A stretch of 64,000 bases of DNA from Strigamia acuminata (taxonomy: Eukaryota; Arthropoda; Chilopoda; Geophilomorpha; Linotaeniidae): assembly GCA_949358305.1 (NCBI GenBank), contig OX442317.1:13758991-13822990 (forward strand), written 5' to 3'. A program made the position numbers and the translations under genes. The notes beneath the pieces are model-generated. The model was not told the DNA's origin. It saw nothing but the letters and a program-made list of their open reading frames with translations, and ran no database searches. Positions 45,741-57,218 of this stretch are shown one piece after another; within the stretch, counting starts at the first letter, position 1, and each line of letters starts with the position of its first letter.

Positions 45741-48700
45741 CCCGTTACGGCCCTTGGCCGTAACGGGCCGTTACGGGATCGTGACGGGACCGTCGGCGGC
45801 CCGTTAACGGCCCGCACGGGCCGTGACGGGATCGTGACGGGACCGTTGGCGGCCCGTTAACGGCCCGCACGCGCCGTGACGGGACCGTGACGGGACCGTC
45901 GGCGGCCCGTTAACGGCCCGTACGACTCCATGCGGGCCGTTGACGGGCCGTTAACGGGCCGTTAACGGCGTAAATCGAAAAAATCAACAACCGACAACAC
46001 GTACGTGAAAACGCGTACAACATTCATAGACATTAATCTCGAATCCTGTTTTTGGTTTTACGCCGTTAACGGGCCGTTAACGGCCCGTTAACGGCCCGCG
46101 TGAGGTCGTACGGGCCGTCGGCGAGCCGAAGTCCGGGAACGAAGGCCGTGACGGGATCGTGACGGGACTGTCGGCGGCCCGTTAACGGCCCGCACGCGCC
46201 GTGACGGGACCGTGACGGGACCGTCGGCGGCCCGTTAACGGCCCGTGCGGGCCGTTGCGGGATCGTGACGGGATCGTCGACGGCCCGTTAACGGCCCGTG
46301 CGGGCCGTTGCGGGCCGTTGACGGGCCGTTGACGGGCCGTTAACGGGCCGTTAACGGGCCGTTACGGCGTGAATCGAAAAAATCAACAACCGACAACACG
46401 TACGTGAAAACGCGTACAACATTCATAGACATTAATCTCGAATCCTGTTTTCGGTTTTGCCCCGTTAACGGGCCGTTAACGGGCCGTTAACGGGCCGTTA
46501 ACGGCCCGTGCGGGCCGTTGCGGGATCGTGACGGGACCGTCGACGGCCCGTTAACGGCCCGTGCGGGCCGTTGCGGGATCGTGACGGGACCGTCAGCGGC
46601 CCGTTAACGGCCCGTGCGGGCCGTTGCGGGATCGTGACGGGATCGTCGACGGCCCGTTAACGGCCCGTGCGGGCCGTTGCGGGATCGTGACGGGACCGTC
46701 AGCGGCCCGTTAACGGCCCGTGCGGGCCGTTGCGGGATCGTGACGGGATCGTCGACGGCCCGTTAACGGCCCGTGCGGGCCGTTGCGGGCCGTTGACGGG
46801 CCGTTGACGGGCCGTTAACGGGCCGTTAACGGGCCGTTACGGCGTGAATCGAAAAAATCAACAACCGACAACACGTACATGAAAACGCGTACAACATTCA
46901 TAGACATTAATCTCGAATCCTGTTTTTGGTTTTACGCCGTTAACGGGCCGTTAACGGGCCGTTAACGGCCCGTTAACGGCCCGTTAACGGCCCGCGTGAG
47001 GTCGTACGGGCCGTCGGCGAGCCGAAGTCCGGGAACGAAGGCCGTGACGGGATCGTGACGGGACCGTCAGCGGCCCGTTAACGGCCCGTGCGGGCCGTTG
47101 CGGGATCGTGACGGGATCGTCGACGGCCCGTTAACGGCCCGTGCGGGCCGTTGCGGGCCGTTGACGGGCCGTTGACGGGCCGTTAACGGGCCGTTAACGG
47201 GCCGTTACGGCGTAAATCGAAAAAATCAACAACCGACAACACGTACGTGAAAACGCGTACAACATTCATAGACATTAATCTCGAATCCTGTTTTCGGTTT
47301 TGCCCCGTTAACGGGCCGTTAACGGGCCGTTAACGGGCCGTTAACGGCCCGTGCGGGCCGTTGCGGGATCGTGACGGGACCGTCGACGGCCCGTTAACGG
47401 CCCGTGCGGGCCGTTGCGGGATCGTGACGGGACCGTCAGCGGCCCGTTAACGGCCCGTGCGGGCCGTTGCGGGATCGTGACGGGATCGTCGACGGCCCGT
47501 TAACGGCCCGTGCGGGCCGTTGCGGGATCGTGACGGGACCGTCAGCGGCCCGTTAACGGCCCGTGCGGGCCGTTGCGGGATCGTGACGGGATCGTCGACG
47601 GCCCGTTAACGGCCCGTGCGGGCCGTTGCGGGCCGTTGACGGGCCGTTGACGGGCCGTTAACGGGCCGTTAACGGGCCGTTACGGCGTGAATCGAAAAAA
47701 TCAACAACCGACAACACGTACATGAAAACGCGTACAACATTCATAGACATTAATCTCGAATCCTGTTTTTGGTTTTACGCCGTTAACGGGCCGTTAACGG
47801 GCCGTTAACGGCCCGTTAACGGCCCGCGTGAGGTCGTACGGGCCGTCGGCGAGCCGAAGTCCGGGAACGAAGGCCGTGACGGGATCGTGACGGGACCGTC
47901 AGCGGCCCGTTAACGGCCCGTGCGGGCCGTTGCGGGATCGTGACGGGATCGTCGACGGCCCGTTAACGGCCCGTGCGGGCCGTTGCGGGCCGTTGACGGG
48001 CCGTTGACGGGCCGTTAACGGGCCGTTAACGGGCCGTTACGGCGTAAATCGAAAAAATCAACAACCGACAACACGTACGTGAAAACGCGTACAACATTCA
48101 TAGACATTAATCTCGAATCCTGTTTTCGGTTTTGCCCCGTTAACGGGCCGTTAACGGGCCGTTAACGGGCCGTTAACGGCCCGTGCGGGCCGTTGCGGGA
48201 TCGTGACGGGACCGTCGACGGCCCGTTAACGGCCCGTGCGGGCCGTTGCGGGATCGTGACGGGACCGTCAGCGGCCCGTTAACGGCCCGTGCGGGCCGTT
48301 GCGGGATCGTGACGGGATCGTCGACGGCCCGTTAACGGCCCATGCGGGCCGTTGACGGGATCGTGACGGGACCGTCGGCAGCCCGTTAACGGCCCGCACG
48401 GGCCGTGACGGGATCGTGACGGGACCGTCGGCGGCCCGTTAACGGCCCGCACGAGCCGTGACGGGATCGTGACGGGACCGTCGGCAGCCCGTTAACGGCC
48501 CGCACGGGCCGTGACGGGATCGTGACGGGACCGTCGGCGGCCCGTTAACGGCCCGCACGAGCCGTGACGGGATCGTGACGGGACCGTCGGCGGCCCGTTA
48601 ACGGCTTGCACGAGCCGTGACGGGATCGTGACGGGACCGTCGGCGGCCCGTTAACGGCCCGCACGAGCCGTGACGGGATCGTGACGGGACCGTCGGCAGC

Positions 48701-49018
48701 CCGTTAACGGCCCGCACGGGCCGTGACGGGATCGTGACGGGACCGTCGGCGGCCCGTTAACGGCCCGCACGAGCCGTGACGGGATCGTGACGGGACCGTC
48801 GGCGGCCCGTTAACGGCTTGTACGGGCCGTTACGGGATCGTGACGGGACCGTCGGCGGCCCGTTAACGGCTCGCACGGGCCGTTAACGGGGTCGTTACGG
48901 GACCGTCGGCGGCCCGTGCGGCGGCCTCGCCAACCTCGTGCGGCCCGTTAACGGCCCGTACGGGCCGTTACGGGGCCGTTGCGGGATCGTCGGCGGCCCG
49001 TTAACGGCCCGCACGGGA
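45741..49018. repeat. Palindromic GC/CpG-rich satellite
   Basis: 3.3 kb built from self-complementary GGGCCGTTAACGGGCC and CCGTTAACGG words separated by GGGATCGTGACGGGACCGTC. The right part (about 48360-48900) is a regular 53-bp tandem repeat. The left and middle parts are broken by six copies of an AT-rich spacer of about 95 bp that starts at 45971, 46370, 46845, 47213, 47688 and 48045. Spacer types alternate (TTTTTGGTTTTACGCC in copies 1, 3 and 5; TTTTCGGTTTTGCCCC in 2, 4 and 6), so the higher-order unit is a two-spacer block of about 840 bp. At 45741-45767 a perfect 12-bp hairpin with a 3-nt loop occurs. No gene is present. Confidence 0.95.
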
Positions 49019-49591
49019 CAACGGGCGCCAACGAGCGCCGGTAGTCCCGGTAATTTGTTTCAAAATAAATATTTGTCACCGTCTCCCCTCCCTCCTCCTC
49101 CTCCCCCTCCTCTCCCTCTCGAGGCCAGACACGGCCGCTCCAAAATACGAACCACGACGATGCCTCCGTACCGATAGACCGAGTGGGTCGCGCGACAGAC
49201 AATGCGCGCAAACTACCGTCGGCGCACGGTGTGCACGGCGCAACACCACGGAAGTAACTACCGGTGCGCCCCTCGTGCGTGCGAGGCAACCCCGAGCTCG
49301 CTTAAAGAAGCCACGCAACAACGACCGAGTTCGTTTATCTATTTATTTATTTTTTATTCGTCTAGCATTTTAAACGAATCGATGAAAACAAATGAAAACA
49401 AACAAACAAATTAATAAACAAATCGAATACATAAAAAAATAAAATAAAATAAAATAAAATAAAATAAAATAAAGATGAAATGAAATGAAATAAAATGAAA
49501 TATTGGCCGTTTCGATCCTCGATGTCGCCTTTATCTGCCTATCCATCTATTCTGAAATGAGAGAAGAAAAGATGAGTATTCGAAGAGGCGC
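49019..49591. other. Intergenic: simple repeats, no gene seen
   Basis: Starts at the edge of the GC satellite. It contains a C/T-rich tract (49080-49120), T/A-rich tetranucleotides (49335-49360) and a TAAAA pentanucleotide array (about 49436-49480). Probably 3' flank of the minus-strand gene. Short frames on both strands show no domain or splice logic. Confidence 0.6.
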
Positions 49592-50824
49592 TTAGTGGAG
49601 AATTCGCTCACTGTCCCGTTTCTTCGACTCGCGGGTAACCGCCGGTGCGTCGGAGGAGCCACCAGTGTTGGGTGGCGGCTAAAAAAAAAAAAAAAAAAAA
49701 AAAAACGAATGTTTGTCGAAATACGGGGAAAAAAAGGTGCGTACATGCACGGTGAACGTTTTCCACCGACTGACTCACTCACCATGCGCATCAGCATTCT
49801 AACTATAGCGCGGTGCGCGTCCAACGCCAAACGCGAGAACACGGGGCCTCCAGCCGGGAGCAACTCGACTCCATCGGCGACGTCTCGGTCGTCGCTCTCT
49901 TCCTCCTCTTCCTCTTCATCTTCTTCTTCTTCCTCTTCTTCTCCTTCTCCTCCCTCTCCTCCTTCTTCGCCCTCTCCCTCCTCCGCCACTGTCTTTGCCG
50001 GAGCCTCCAGCCCGCCCGACAAGGGAGCGGCGGACGACGTAGATGGGACGGCGTCGCTCGACGACGAGGCGACGACGCGCGCTGGCGACGATTCTCCGTC
50101 TTGACGCGGCTGGAAAATGGAGGGGGAATAGGCGAATGAATAGACGAATGAACGACGACAATCTTGACGGGATACCTTTTTGGTTGGCGCCGGATCGCCC
50201 GCTTCCCCGGGACGCTTTACCGTTCGCTGCGTCTCCGGCGACTGTGGCTGCGTCGGCGTCTCCGACGTCCCCGGTGACGGTGGTTGCGACGGTAGCTGCG
50301 ACTGCGGCGGCTGCAGCTGCGTCAGCGCCTCGTTCTCGCTCCCACTCTCGCTCTCGTTTTCGATCGGCATCTGTAGAGAAGGAATAAATTAAATTAAATT
50401 GAATTAAATCGAAGCGCGAGCGCGGTAAAACCGAAAGAAGAAGGGGTGGAGGTGAGGAAAAGAGACCGAAGGACGAGCGAGAGGGGGGCGCTATAGTTTC
50501 ACCGCACGACTCGTTGCACTATACGAATTGCCCCGAAACAAACGCCTATTTATTTCTTTATTTTTTTTTATTTATTCATTCATTCGTTAATCTCGTCCAC
50601 TCGTTAAGTTTTATCAAATTCGTTAAACTCGTTCGTCCATTCGTCAAATTGGTCGTTTCGTCTAGCGACGAGAACAACGGCGACGCTAACGTTTACGCGA
50701 GTAACTCGGTGAGTTCGTGCATTCTGCGCACGCAAAACGCGAACGCGGCCAATTGACAAAATAACATTTTACAAGTAATGGTTTAATAATTTACCTCCGT
50801 GTGCGAAGCGCGTGTCGCGTCCAT
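49592..50824 (-). CDS. Four-exon gene for an acidic low-complexity protein (predicted, about 212 aa)
   Basis: Proposed exons, minus strand: 50824-50795, 50370-50176, 50109-49783 and 49678-49592, all joined in phase 0. The last three (202 codons plus stop) are well supported: donors GTATCC and GTGAGT, acceptors TTTTCCAG and a long T-run ending TAG. The first exon is less sure: the ATG at 50824 has a strong context (A at -3, G at +4), ten codons and a GTAAAT donor, while CTCTACAG lies directly before the Met codon at 50370, which suggests that Met is internal. The protein is Ser/Pro/Gln-rich at first, has a basic KRPG...TKK patch (about 61-75), an almost pure Glu/Gly/Asp run (about 118-151), then a possible helix (HRAIVRMLMRM) and a basic tail. 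No known family recognised. The 66-bp second intron has no stop, so its retention would add 22 residues. Confidence 0.55.
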
Positions 50825-51169
50825 TGTGTCTGTCTGTCTGATTTTGGCGAATGAACCGACGCGACGCCCGGTGATAACAATGGCGATAATGACACGCGAC
50901 GTAGCATACTTCTAGCTAAACAACAATAATAATAATAATTCATTAAAAAAATAAAATGAAATAGAATAATTAAATAAACAAACAAAATAATAAATAGATA
51001 AATAAATAAATAAATAAATAAATAAGTCGAAAATAAATAAACTAGCGGCGGGACGGGCCGAGGTCAGAGATTTTGCTCCGTTCTCGCGTCTGTCTATTCC
51101 GGGTAGAGGGAGGGAGCGAACGGGCGCGCGCCGGACATCGCTCGGAATTAAAAAACGGGTAACGGGGGA
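50825..51169. other. Intergenic, AT-rich, no gene seen
   Basis: Upstream flank of the minus-strand gene, followed by an AAAT tetranucleotide array at about 50995-51025. No promoter motif I would defend. Confidence 0.5.
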
Positions 51170-52150
51170 AGACAGACAGTCGAAATTTGATTCCCCGGTC
51201 GTGGAATCGACTCCGCGACCCGTGCTTTAACGGTTAATTGGATTATCTTCGTCGTGACTTATCGGGATAAAAATTTTATAGAAAATCGGCCGTATCGTAT
51301 TTTATTTTCATCTTCCGAGGGTCTCGCGTCGTCGTTGTGGACGGGAGTCTTCCCGAACACGTTCGACGGGCTTCGCGAATGCTTTCAGATCGGACGCGGA
51401 ACTCGGGCCCGCCGCTCGGTCGAGCGGCGCCAGTACCCGCCGAGCGGCGCCAGTACCCGCCGAGCGGCGCGGTATCCGATCAAATAACTCCCTTGCTTCG
51501 TCACGGTCTCGGACTGGCCTTCGGGCCGGTCAAAATAACAAATAAATGAATAAATCGAAAATAGAACGCCCCCGTCCCGGCGAGACTAGGGGCGGGTGGC
51601 GTCGTTGAGCGGCGGCAGCGGCGGCGGTAGCCCCGACGACTCGCCCCGAAAATAAGCTCCCGCACCAGCATTCCTTCGTCCGTCTAAACCTCGCAGCGCG
51701 TGCGGTCGCGTGCATTCTACTCGTGTCCGGTGTGGCGATCGGTACAGAGTAAAAAAAAGATCACCCGAAAAAGAAAGACGATTAAAGTTTTAATTCTCCG
51801 GTCGTGGAACCGACTTTGCGGTTCGTGCTTTAACCGTTAATTAGGTTATCTTCGTCGCGACTCGTCGTAATAAAAATTTCACAGAAAATCAGCCGTTTCG
51901 TATTTTATTTTCATCTTCCGGGGGTCTCGCGCCGTCGTTGTGGACGGGAGTCTTCCCGAACACGTTCGACGGGTTTTGCCGACACTTTCAGATCGAATGC
52001 GGAACTCGGGCCCGTCGCTCGGTCGAGCGGCGCCAGTACCCGCCGAGCGGCACGGTATCCGATACCCGTCTTTTTTAAACCTCCCTTGCTTCGTCGGTCT
52101 CAGACTGGCCTTCGGGTCGGTCAAAATAAATAAATAAATAAATAAATGAA

Positions 52151-52201
<51 letters not shown>

Positions 52202-54650
52202 GTAGGTCGGGAAATAGAACGCGTTCGTCCCGGCGAATAGTGGCAGCTGGGGTCGTCGAGTGAGTGGCGGCGGCAGCGGCAACCTCGATGACTCGCCCCG
52301 AAAATAAAGTCCCGCGTCGGCATCCCTTCGTGCGTCCTTCGTCCGTCTAATCCTCGCAGCGCGTGCGGTCGCGTGCATTCTACTCGTGTCCGATGTAGCG
52401 ACCGGTACGAGGTAAAAAAAATATCACACGAAAAAGAAAGACGATTAAAATTTTAATTCTCCGGTTGTGGAACCGACTTCGCGGTTCGTGCTTTAATCGT
52501 TAATTAGATTATCGTCGTCGCAATTTATCGGAATAAAATTTTTACGGAAAATTGACATTTCCGTATTTCATTTTCATCTTTCGGGGGTCTTGCGCCGTCA
52601 TAATCGGAGCGAGTCTCGCTCGATGCGTTCGACGGACTTTGTGGGAGTTTCCAGATCGCCAGCGGAACGAGGGGCCGTGGCTCGTCCGAGCGGCGCAGTA
52701 CCCGTCGAGTGGCGCGGTACCCGAGTTCTTGCATCCAACGGTGGACACATCTTTGTCGAGAGCACCTCTCGGTCTCAGACCGGCCTTCGGGCCGGTCAAA
52801 AAAAATAAACAAATAAATAAATAAATAAATAAATAAACGAGTCGGCGAATAAAGGCGGTTGGGGTCGCTGGACGGTGGCGGTGGTGGTGGCAGCGGCAAC
52901 CCCGACGACTCGTCGCAAAAGATAAGCTCCTGCGCCGGCATCCGTTCGTTCGTTCAAACCTCGCAGCGCTCGTGCGGTCGCGTGCATTCTACTCGTGTCC
53001 GACGTGGCGATCGGTACGGAGTAAAAAAAAAAAGATCATCAGAGAAAGGAAGACGATTAAAATTTTAATTCTCCAGTCGTGGCACCGACTTTGCGGTTTG
53101 TGCTTTAACCGTTAATTAGGTTATCTTCGTTGTGGCAGATTCGAATAAAAGTTTTACAAAATAATCGTCGTTTTACATTTTTAAATCATTTCCCAGGGAC
53201 CGTGTACCGTCGCAGTCGATGCGAGTCCCGGTCATCGCATCCGATAGACATTGCGGACGTTTTTCAGATCGAGACTGGAGTACCTGTTGAGTACCAAATG
53301 GCCGGTCGGTCGTTGGTGTGGTTCCGTCTCCTAAAATGTTCGTCGCCATTTTCTGTTGGTCGAGTCGCCTACCATCCAATGGTCGGTCGGTGGGTCTCGG
53401 TCTCAGACTGGCCTTCGGGCCGGTCAAAATAACAAATAAATGAATAAATCGGAAATAGAACGTCCCCGTCCCGGCCAGAATAGGGGCAGGTGGTGTCGTT
53501 GAGCGGCGTCAGCGGCAGCGACAGCCCGGACGAATCGCCCCGAAAATAAGGTCCTGCGCTGGCATCCGTTTGTTCGTTCAAACCTCGCAGCGCTCGTGCG
53601 GTCGCGTGCATTCTACTCGTGTCCGACGTGGCGATCGGTACGGAGTAAAAAAAAAAAAGATCATCAGAGAAAGGAAGACGATTAAAATTTTAATTCTCCG
53701 GTCGTGGCACCGACTTTGCGGTTCGTACTTTAACCGTTAATTAGGTTATCTTCGTCGTAATTCGTTGGAATAAAAATTTTATAGAAAATGAGCCGTTTCG
53801 TATTTTATTTTCATCTTCCGGGGGTCTCGCGCCGTCGTTGTGGACGGGAGTCTTCCCGAACACGTTCGATGGGTTTTGCCAACACTTTCAGATCGAACTC
53901 GGGACTCGGGCCCGCCGCTCGGTCGAGCGGCGCACAGTACCCGCCGAGCGGCGCGGTATCCGATATAAAAGGACCCTTGCTTCGCCACGGTCTCAGACTG
54001 GCCTTCGGGCCGGTCAAAATAATAAATAAATAAATAAATAAATAAGTCCGAAAATGGAACGTATCCGTCCCGACGAATAGATGCGGTTGGGGTCGTTGAG
54101 CGACAGCGGCGGCAGCGGCAGCCCCGACGACTCGCCCCGAAAATAAGCTCCCTTACCGGCATTCCTTCGACCGTCTAAACCTCGCAGCATGCGTGCGGTC
54201 GCGTGCATTCTACTCGTGTCCGATGTGGCGATCGGTACGAGGTAAAAAAAATATCACACGAAAAAAGAAAGACGATTAAAATTTTAATTCTTCGGTCGTG
54301 GGACCGACTTTGCGGTCCGTGCTTTAACCGTTAATTAGGTTATCTTCGTCGTAATTCGTTGGAATAAAAATTTTATAGAAAATGAGCCGTTTCGTATTTT
54401 ATTTTCATCTTCCGGGGGTCTCGCGCCGTCGTTGTGGACGGGAGTCTTCCCGAACACGTTCGATGGGTTTTGCCAACACTTTCAGATCGAACTCGGGACT
54501 CGGGCCCGCCGCTCGGTCGAGCGGCGCACAGTACCCGCCGAGCGGCGCGGTATTTGATACCCGTCTCTGTAAAAGCAGCCGTGCTTTTTCGGTCTCAGAC
54601 TGGCCTTCGGGCCGGTCAAAATAATAAATAAATAAGTCGAGAATGGGCCA
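51170..54650 (+). repeat. Six tandem 0.6-kb units with conserved hairpins
   Basis: Units aligned on GGTCGTGG at 51197, 51800, 52463 (GGTTGTGG), 53075 (AGTCGTGG), 53700 and 54294, spaced 594-663 bp; the last is partial. Each has three structured parts. (a) A stem GAACCG/CGGTTC just after the anchor, written GGACCG/CGGTCC in unit 6. (b) In most units a CCGCTCG/CGAGCGG hairpin. (c) The 20-mer GACTGGCCTTCGGGCCGGTC, a stem capped by a UUCG loop, at 51512, 52103, 52778, 53406, 53996 and 54598. An AAAT array follows each UUCG hairpin. Open frames across the units are not consistent between copies. This could be a structured non-coding RNA family or a tandemly duplicated retroelement 3' end. Confidence 0.75.
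51512..51531 (+). other. UUCG-capped hairpin (unit 1 of six)
   Basis: GACTGGCC-TTCG-GGCCGGTC, an 8-bp stem with the very stable C(UUCG)G loop. Variants keep pairing: unit 3 (52778-52797) has GACCGGCC with GGCCGGTC, and unit 2 (52103-52122) has GACTGGCC with GGTCGGTC (G-U pairs). Other copies lie at 53406-53425, 53996-54015 and 54598-54617. Confidence 0.7.
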
Positions 54651-55865
54651 CCGCCGGCCGGTGGGGCCAATCGTCGCGGGTGGGTGGGGCAGGCAGCCAA
54701 CCGTCCACCGATCGATCGATCGATTGATTGATCGACCGACCAATCAATCGGTTTTCAGATTTCGGGTTTTCACGGGTCCCAGGTTTTTCAGGTTTTTCAG
54801 ATTTTTCAGATTTCAGATTTCAGATTTCAGATTTCAGATTTCACATCGAATAATGTACGGAGTCTCTTCGGTGCCATTCTCATTTTGACCGTTAAGGACA
54901 GACAGACTGCTCCTCGACCAGGACCGACTAATGCGACAACTAGACCCGTCGCCCGTCGCGCGAGCCCGCCTCATTTTTTTCGCTCGTTTATTCACGCTTA
55001 GTTTTAAGAAAAATTTTCAAATTTTACAAATGTACACAAATAAAAAGACCGTTTACTTTTCGCTCCAATTGTTTATTCTTTATACGCCTTTACAACTCTT
55101 ACGAGAAGATAAATAGAAAGCGAGAAAATATAATCGATCAACCACGCCGTCGGCGCCTAACCCGAACCCGTAGTCCCCGCTTCGTTCTTCTCCTCCCCGT
55201 TCACGGGACGGGCCGAACACCGAACACCGAGCGCCGAGCGCTGCGCGGGCACCCGGTGGCGCAACCGGGCAACATGACGCGGCACGATTCAAAACGCCGA
55301 TCGTTTATTCGTTTCATTTTATTTTGTTTCGTTTCGTTTCATTTTATTGTTTCACTTTGTTTTATTTTGTTTCATTTTTTCTTTTTAATTCGCATCGCCG
55401 AGCGTCGCGTCGCAGCGCCGTGACATCGAGGTGAACAGCGGATCAAGCTTTTTCCCGCCATTGTTGTGCCCTTCTCCTTCTTCGCGACGCACACGCGTAC
55501 ATATATCGGTTCGCTGGACTCCGTAGAGTGGGAAAAACAAACAAACAAACAAACAAAAAAAAAACGAACAAACGAGTAAGTAAGGCTATCCAATCGCATT
55601 ATTTCTTAAAAAAAAAACAAACAAACGAGAGAAGAAACGGAACGGGCGAATAAAAACGGCGTGCCATGCGGGACAGCGTGCGTGAGCACGGAGGAGGGGG
55701 GAAACCCCGTCGATATCAAACGACTAGATTCAACGTTGGTTTTGTGGTTACTACTCGCGGCGCTATTATTTGTCCGTCCGTTCGTCCGTTAATCGGTCTA
55801 ATGAATTAACCAATTAATTGATTAAACGACCAATTCGTTTATAAGTAGGCGATTGATCGACGAAA
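54651..55865. other. Intergenic: simple repeats, no gene seen
   Basis: Holds GATC/GATT tetranucleotides (about 54709-54740), a CAGATTT heptanucleotide run (about 54787-54843), a TTTCG/TTTTA pentanucleotide stretch (about 55305-55380) and an AAAC run (about 55540-55560). A CCAATTAATTGATTAAACGACC module lies at 55810-55831, 35 bp before the next start codon. No supported frame. Confidence 0.5.
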
Positions 55866-57182
55866 ATGGACGACGAGCAACGAGGAGTGGGCGAAGAACG
55901 GACGGGAGTGAACCCCGAGGGCGGAGGTGTCACGGAGACCCACGCGGAAACAGGCGCCGAGGAGGTGGTGCACGTTTTGTCGTCGCCGAACGGAACAGCG
56001 GGAACCGAGAGCGCGGACCCGGGCGCCAGCCAGTCGTTTCCGAGCACGTTGTCCGGATTGGAAGGTGTACGCAAACCCCGTCCAATGTAAGTACCACGGC
56101 GCGACCGGGTTCGTGCGGGATACCATTTACATTCGTTTTCGTTTTTCGATAGACGACTCGACAGCGACAACGACGACGACAGCGACAATGGCAATGGCAA
56201 CAACGGCGGTGGCGGCGACAACGGCAACGGCGGCAACGAAGCCAACGACGGCAACAGCGGCGGTGACGGGGCAACGGGGCGCGAGGTCGAAGCCATGCAA
56301 GCCAAGATCAACACCCTGGAAGTTGAACTGGAAGAATTGAGGTCGAACCTCGCCAACCACGGCGAAAGACTGGGGGCTCTCGAGGCGATGCTCCCAGTCC
56401 CTCCCAGCGGGTCGCAGTCGCAACAAACAGACTTTGGCTCCTACGACTCTGCGAAGGTGAGCAACGGCGCCCGCCCGTGTCGTCGATTCACTCGTTTTTT
56501 CTTCTTCTTCTTCTTCTTCTTCTTCTTCTTCGTTCAGGACAAGCCCGTTCACAGCAGGGTGGGGATGTGTTGGCTGTGCCGCAGGAAGCGCGCGAACTAC
56601 GCCTACGACGACGACGACGGCGACGGCGACGACGACGACGGCGATGGGGGCGGATGGAAACCGGCTGGCCCACTCAAGGACATTGGCGATCACTGGCGGA
56701 GTGTGCACACCGTAGCCAGAGACTTTGAGGCGGCCAGGCAATTGCTGCGCGGCCACATCGGCACATTCGACGGCTTTTGCCAGGTACGTATGTATGCATG
56801 TGTTTCCTCGCGCGGTCTCTCGGTGTCGTCGCTGAACAAATCGTATGTTTTTGTTTTTTTTGTTTTTTTTACCCGACAGGAACTGTTTTCGACGACGGAG
56901 CACGCGTCCGACTGCCCTTTGTGCGACACGCAGCCGGATGACCTGAGGCAACATCTTTGGACGAAACATAAATTTTACGTACCGATCGCGACGATAAGGT
57001 CGAGCATCGACCAAAGGGGATGCGACGAACCGAAACTACCGGCGCCGAAACGCCCGGCGCCGCAACGTGTCCCGGATCAACCGAAACGACGAAAGGGCGA
57101 GGCAGAAAAGAAGGTGAAAGAAAAACGCCTCGGTTTATTCGTTCGTTCATTGATTATTTTAATTTTTTATTCACTCACTCAC

Positions 57183-57218
<36 letters not shown>

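Noticed and set aside
51254-54743. Recurring 60-110 codon frames in the six tandem units
   Set aside because: Frames shift or break between copies while hairpins are kept; pattern fits RNA or repeat conservation, not protein.
55840-55845. TATAAG as a TATA box for the PHD gene
   Set aside because: It lies only 26 bp before the start codon, which would place transcription initiation inside the coding sequence.
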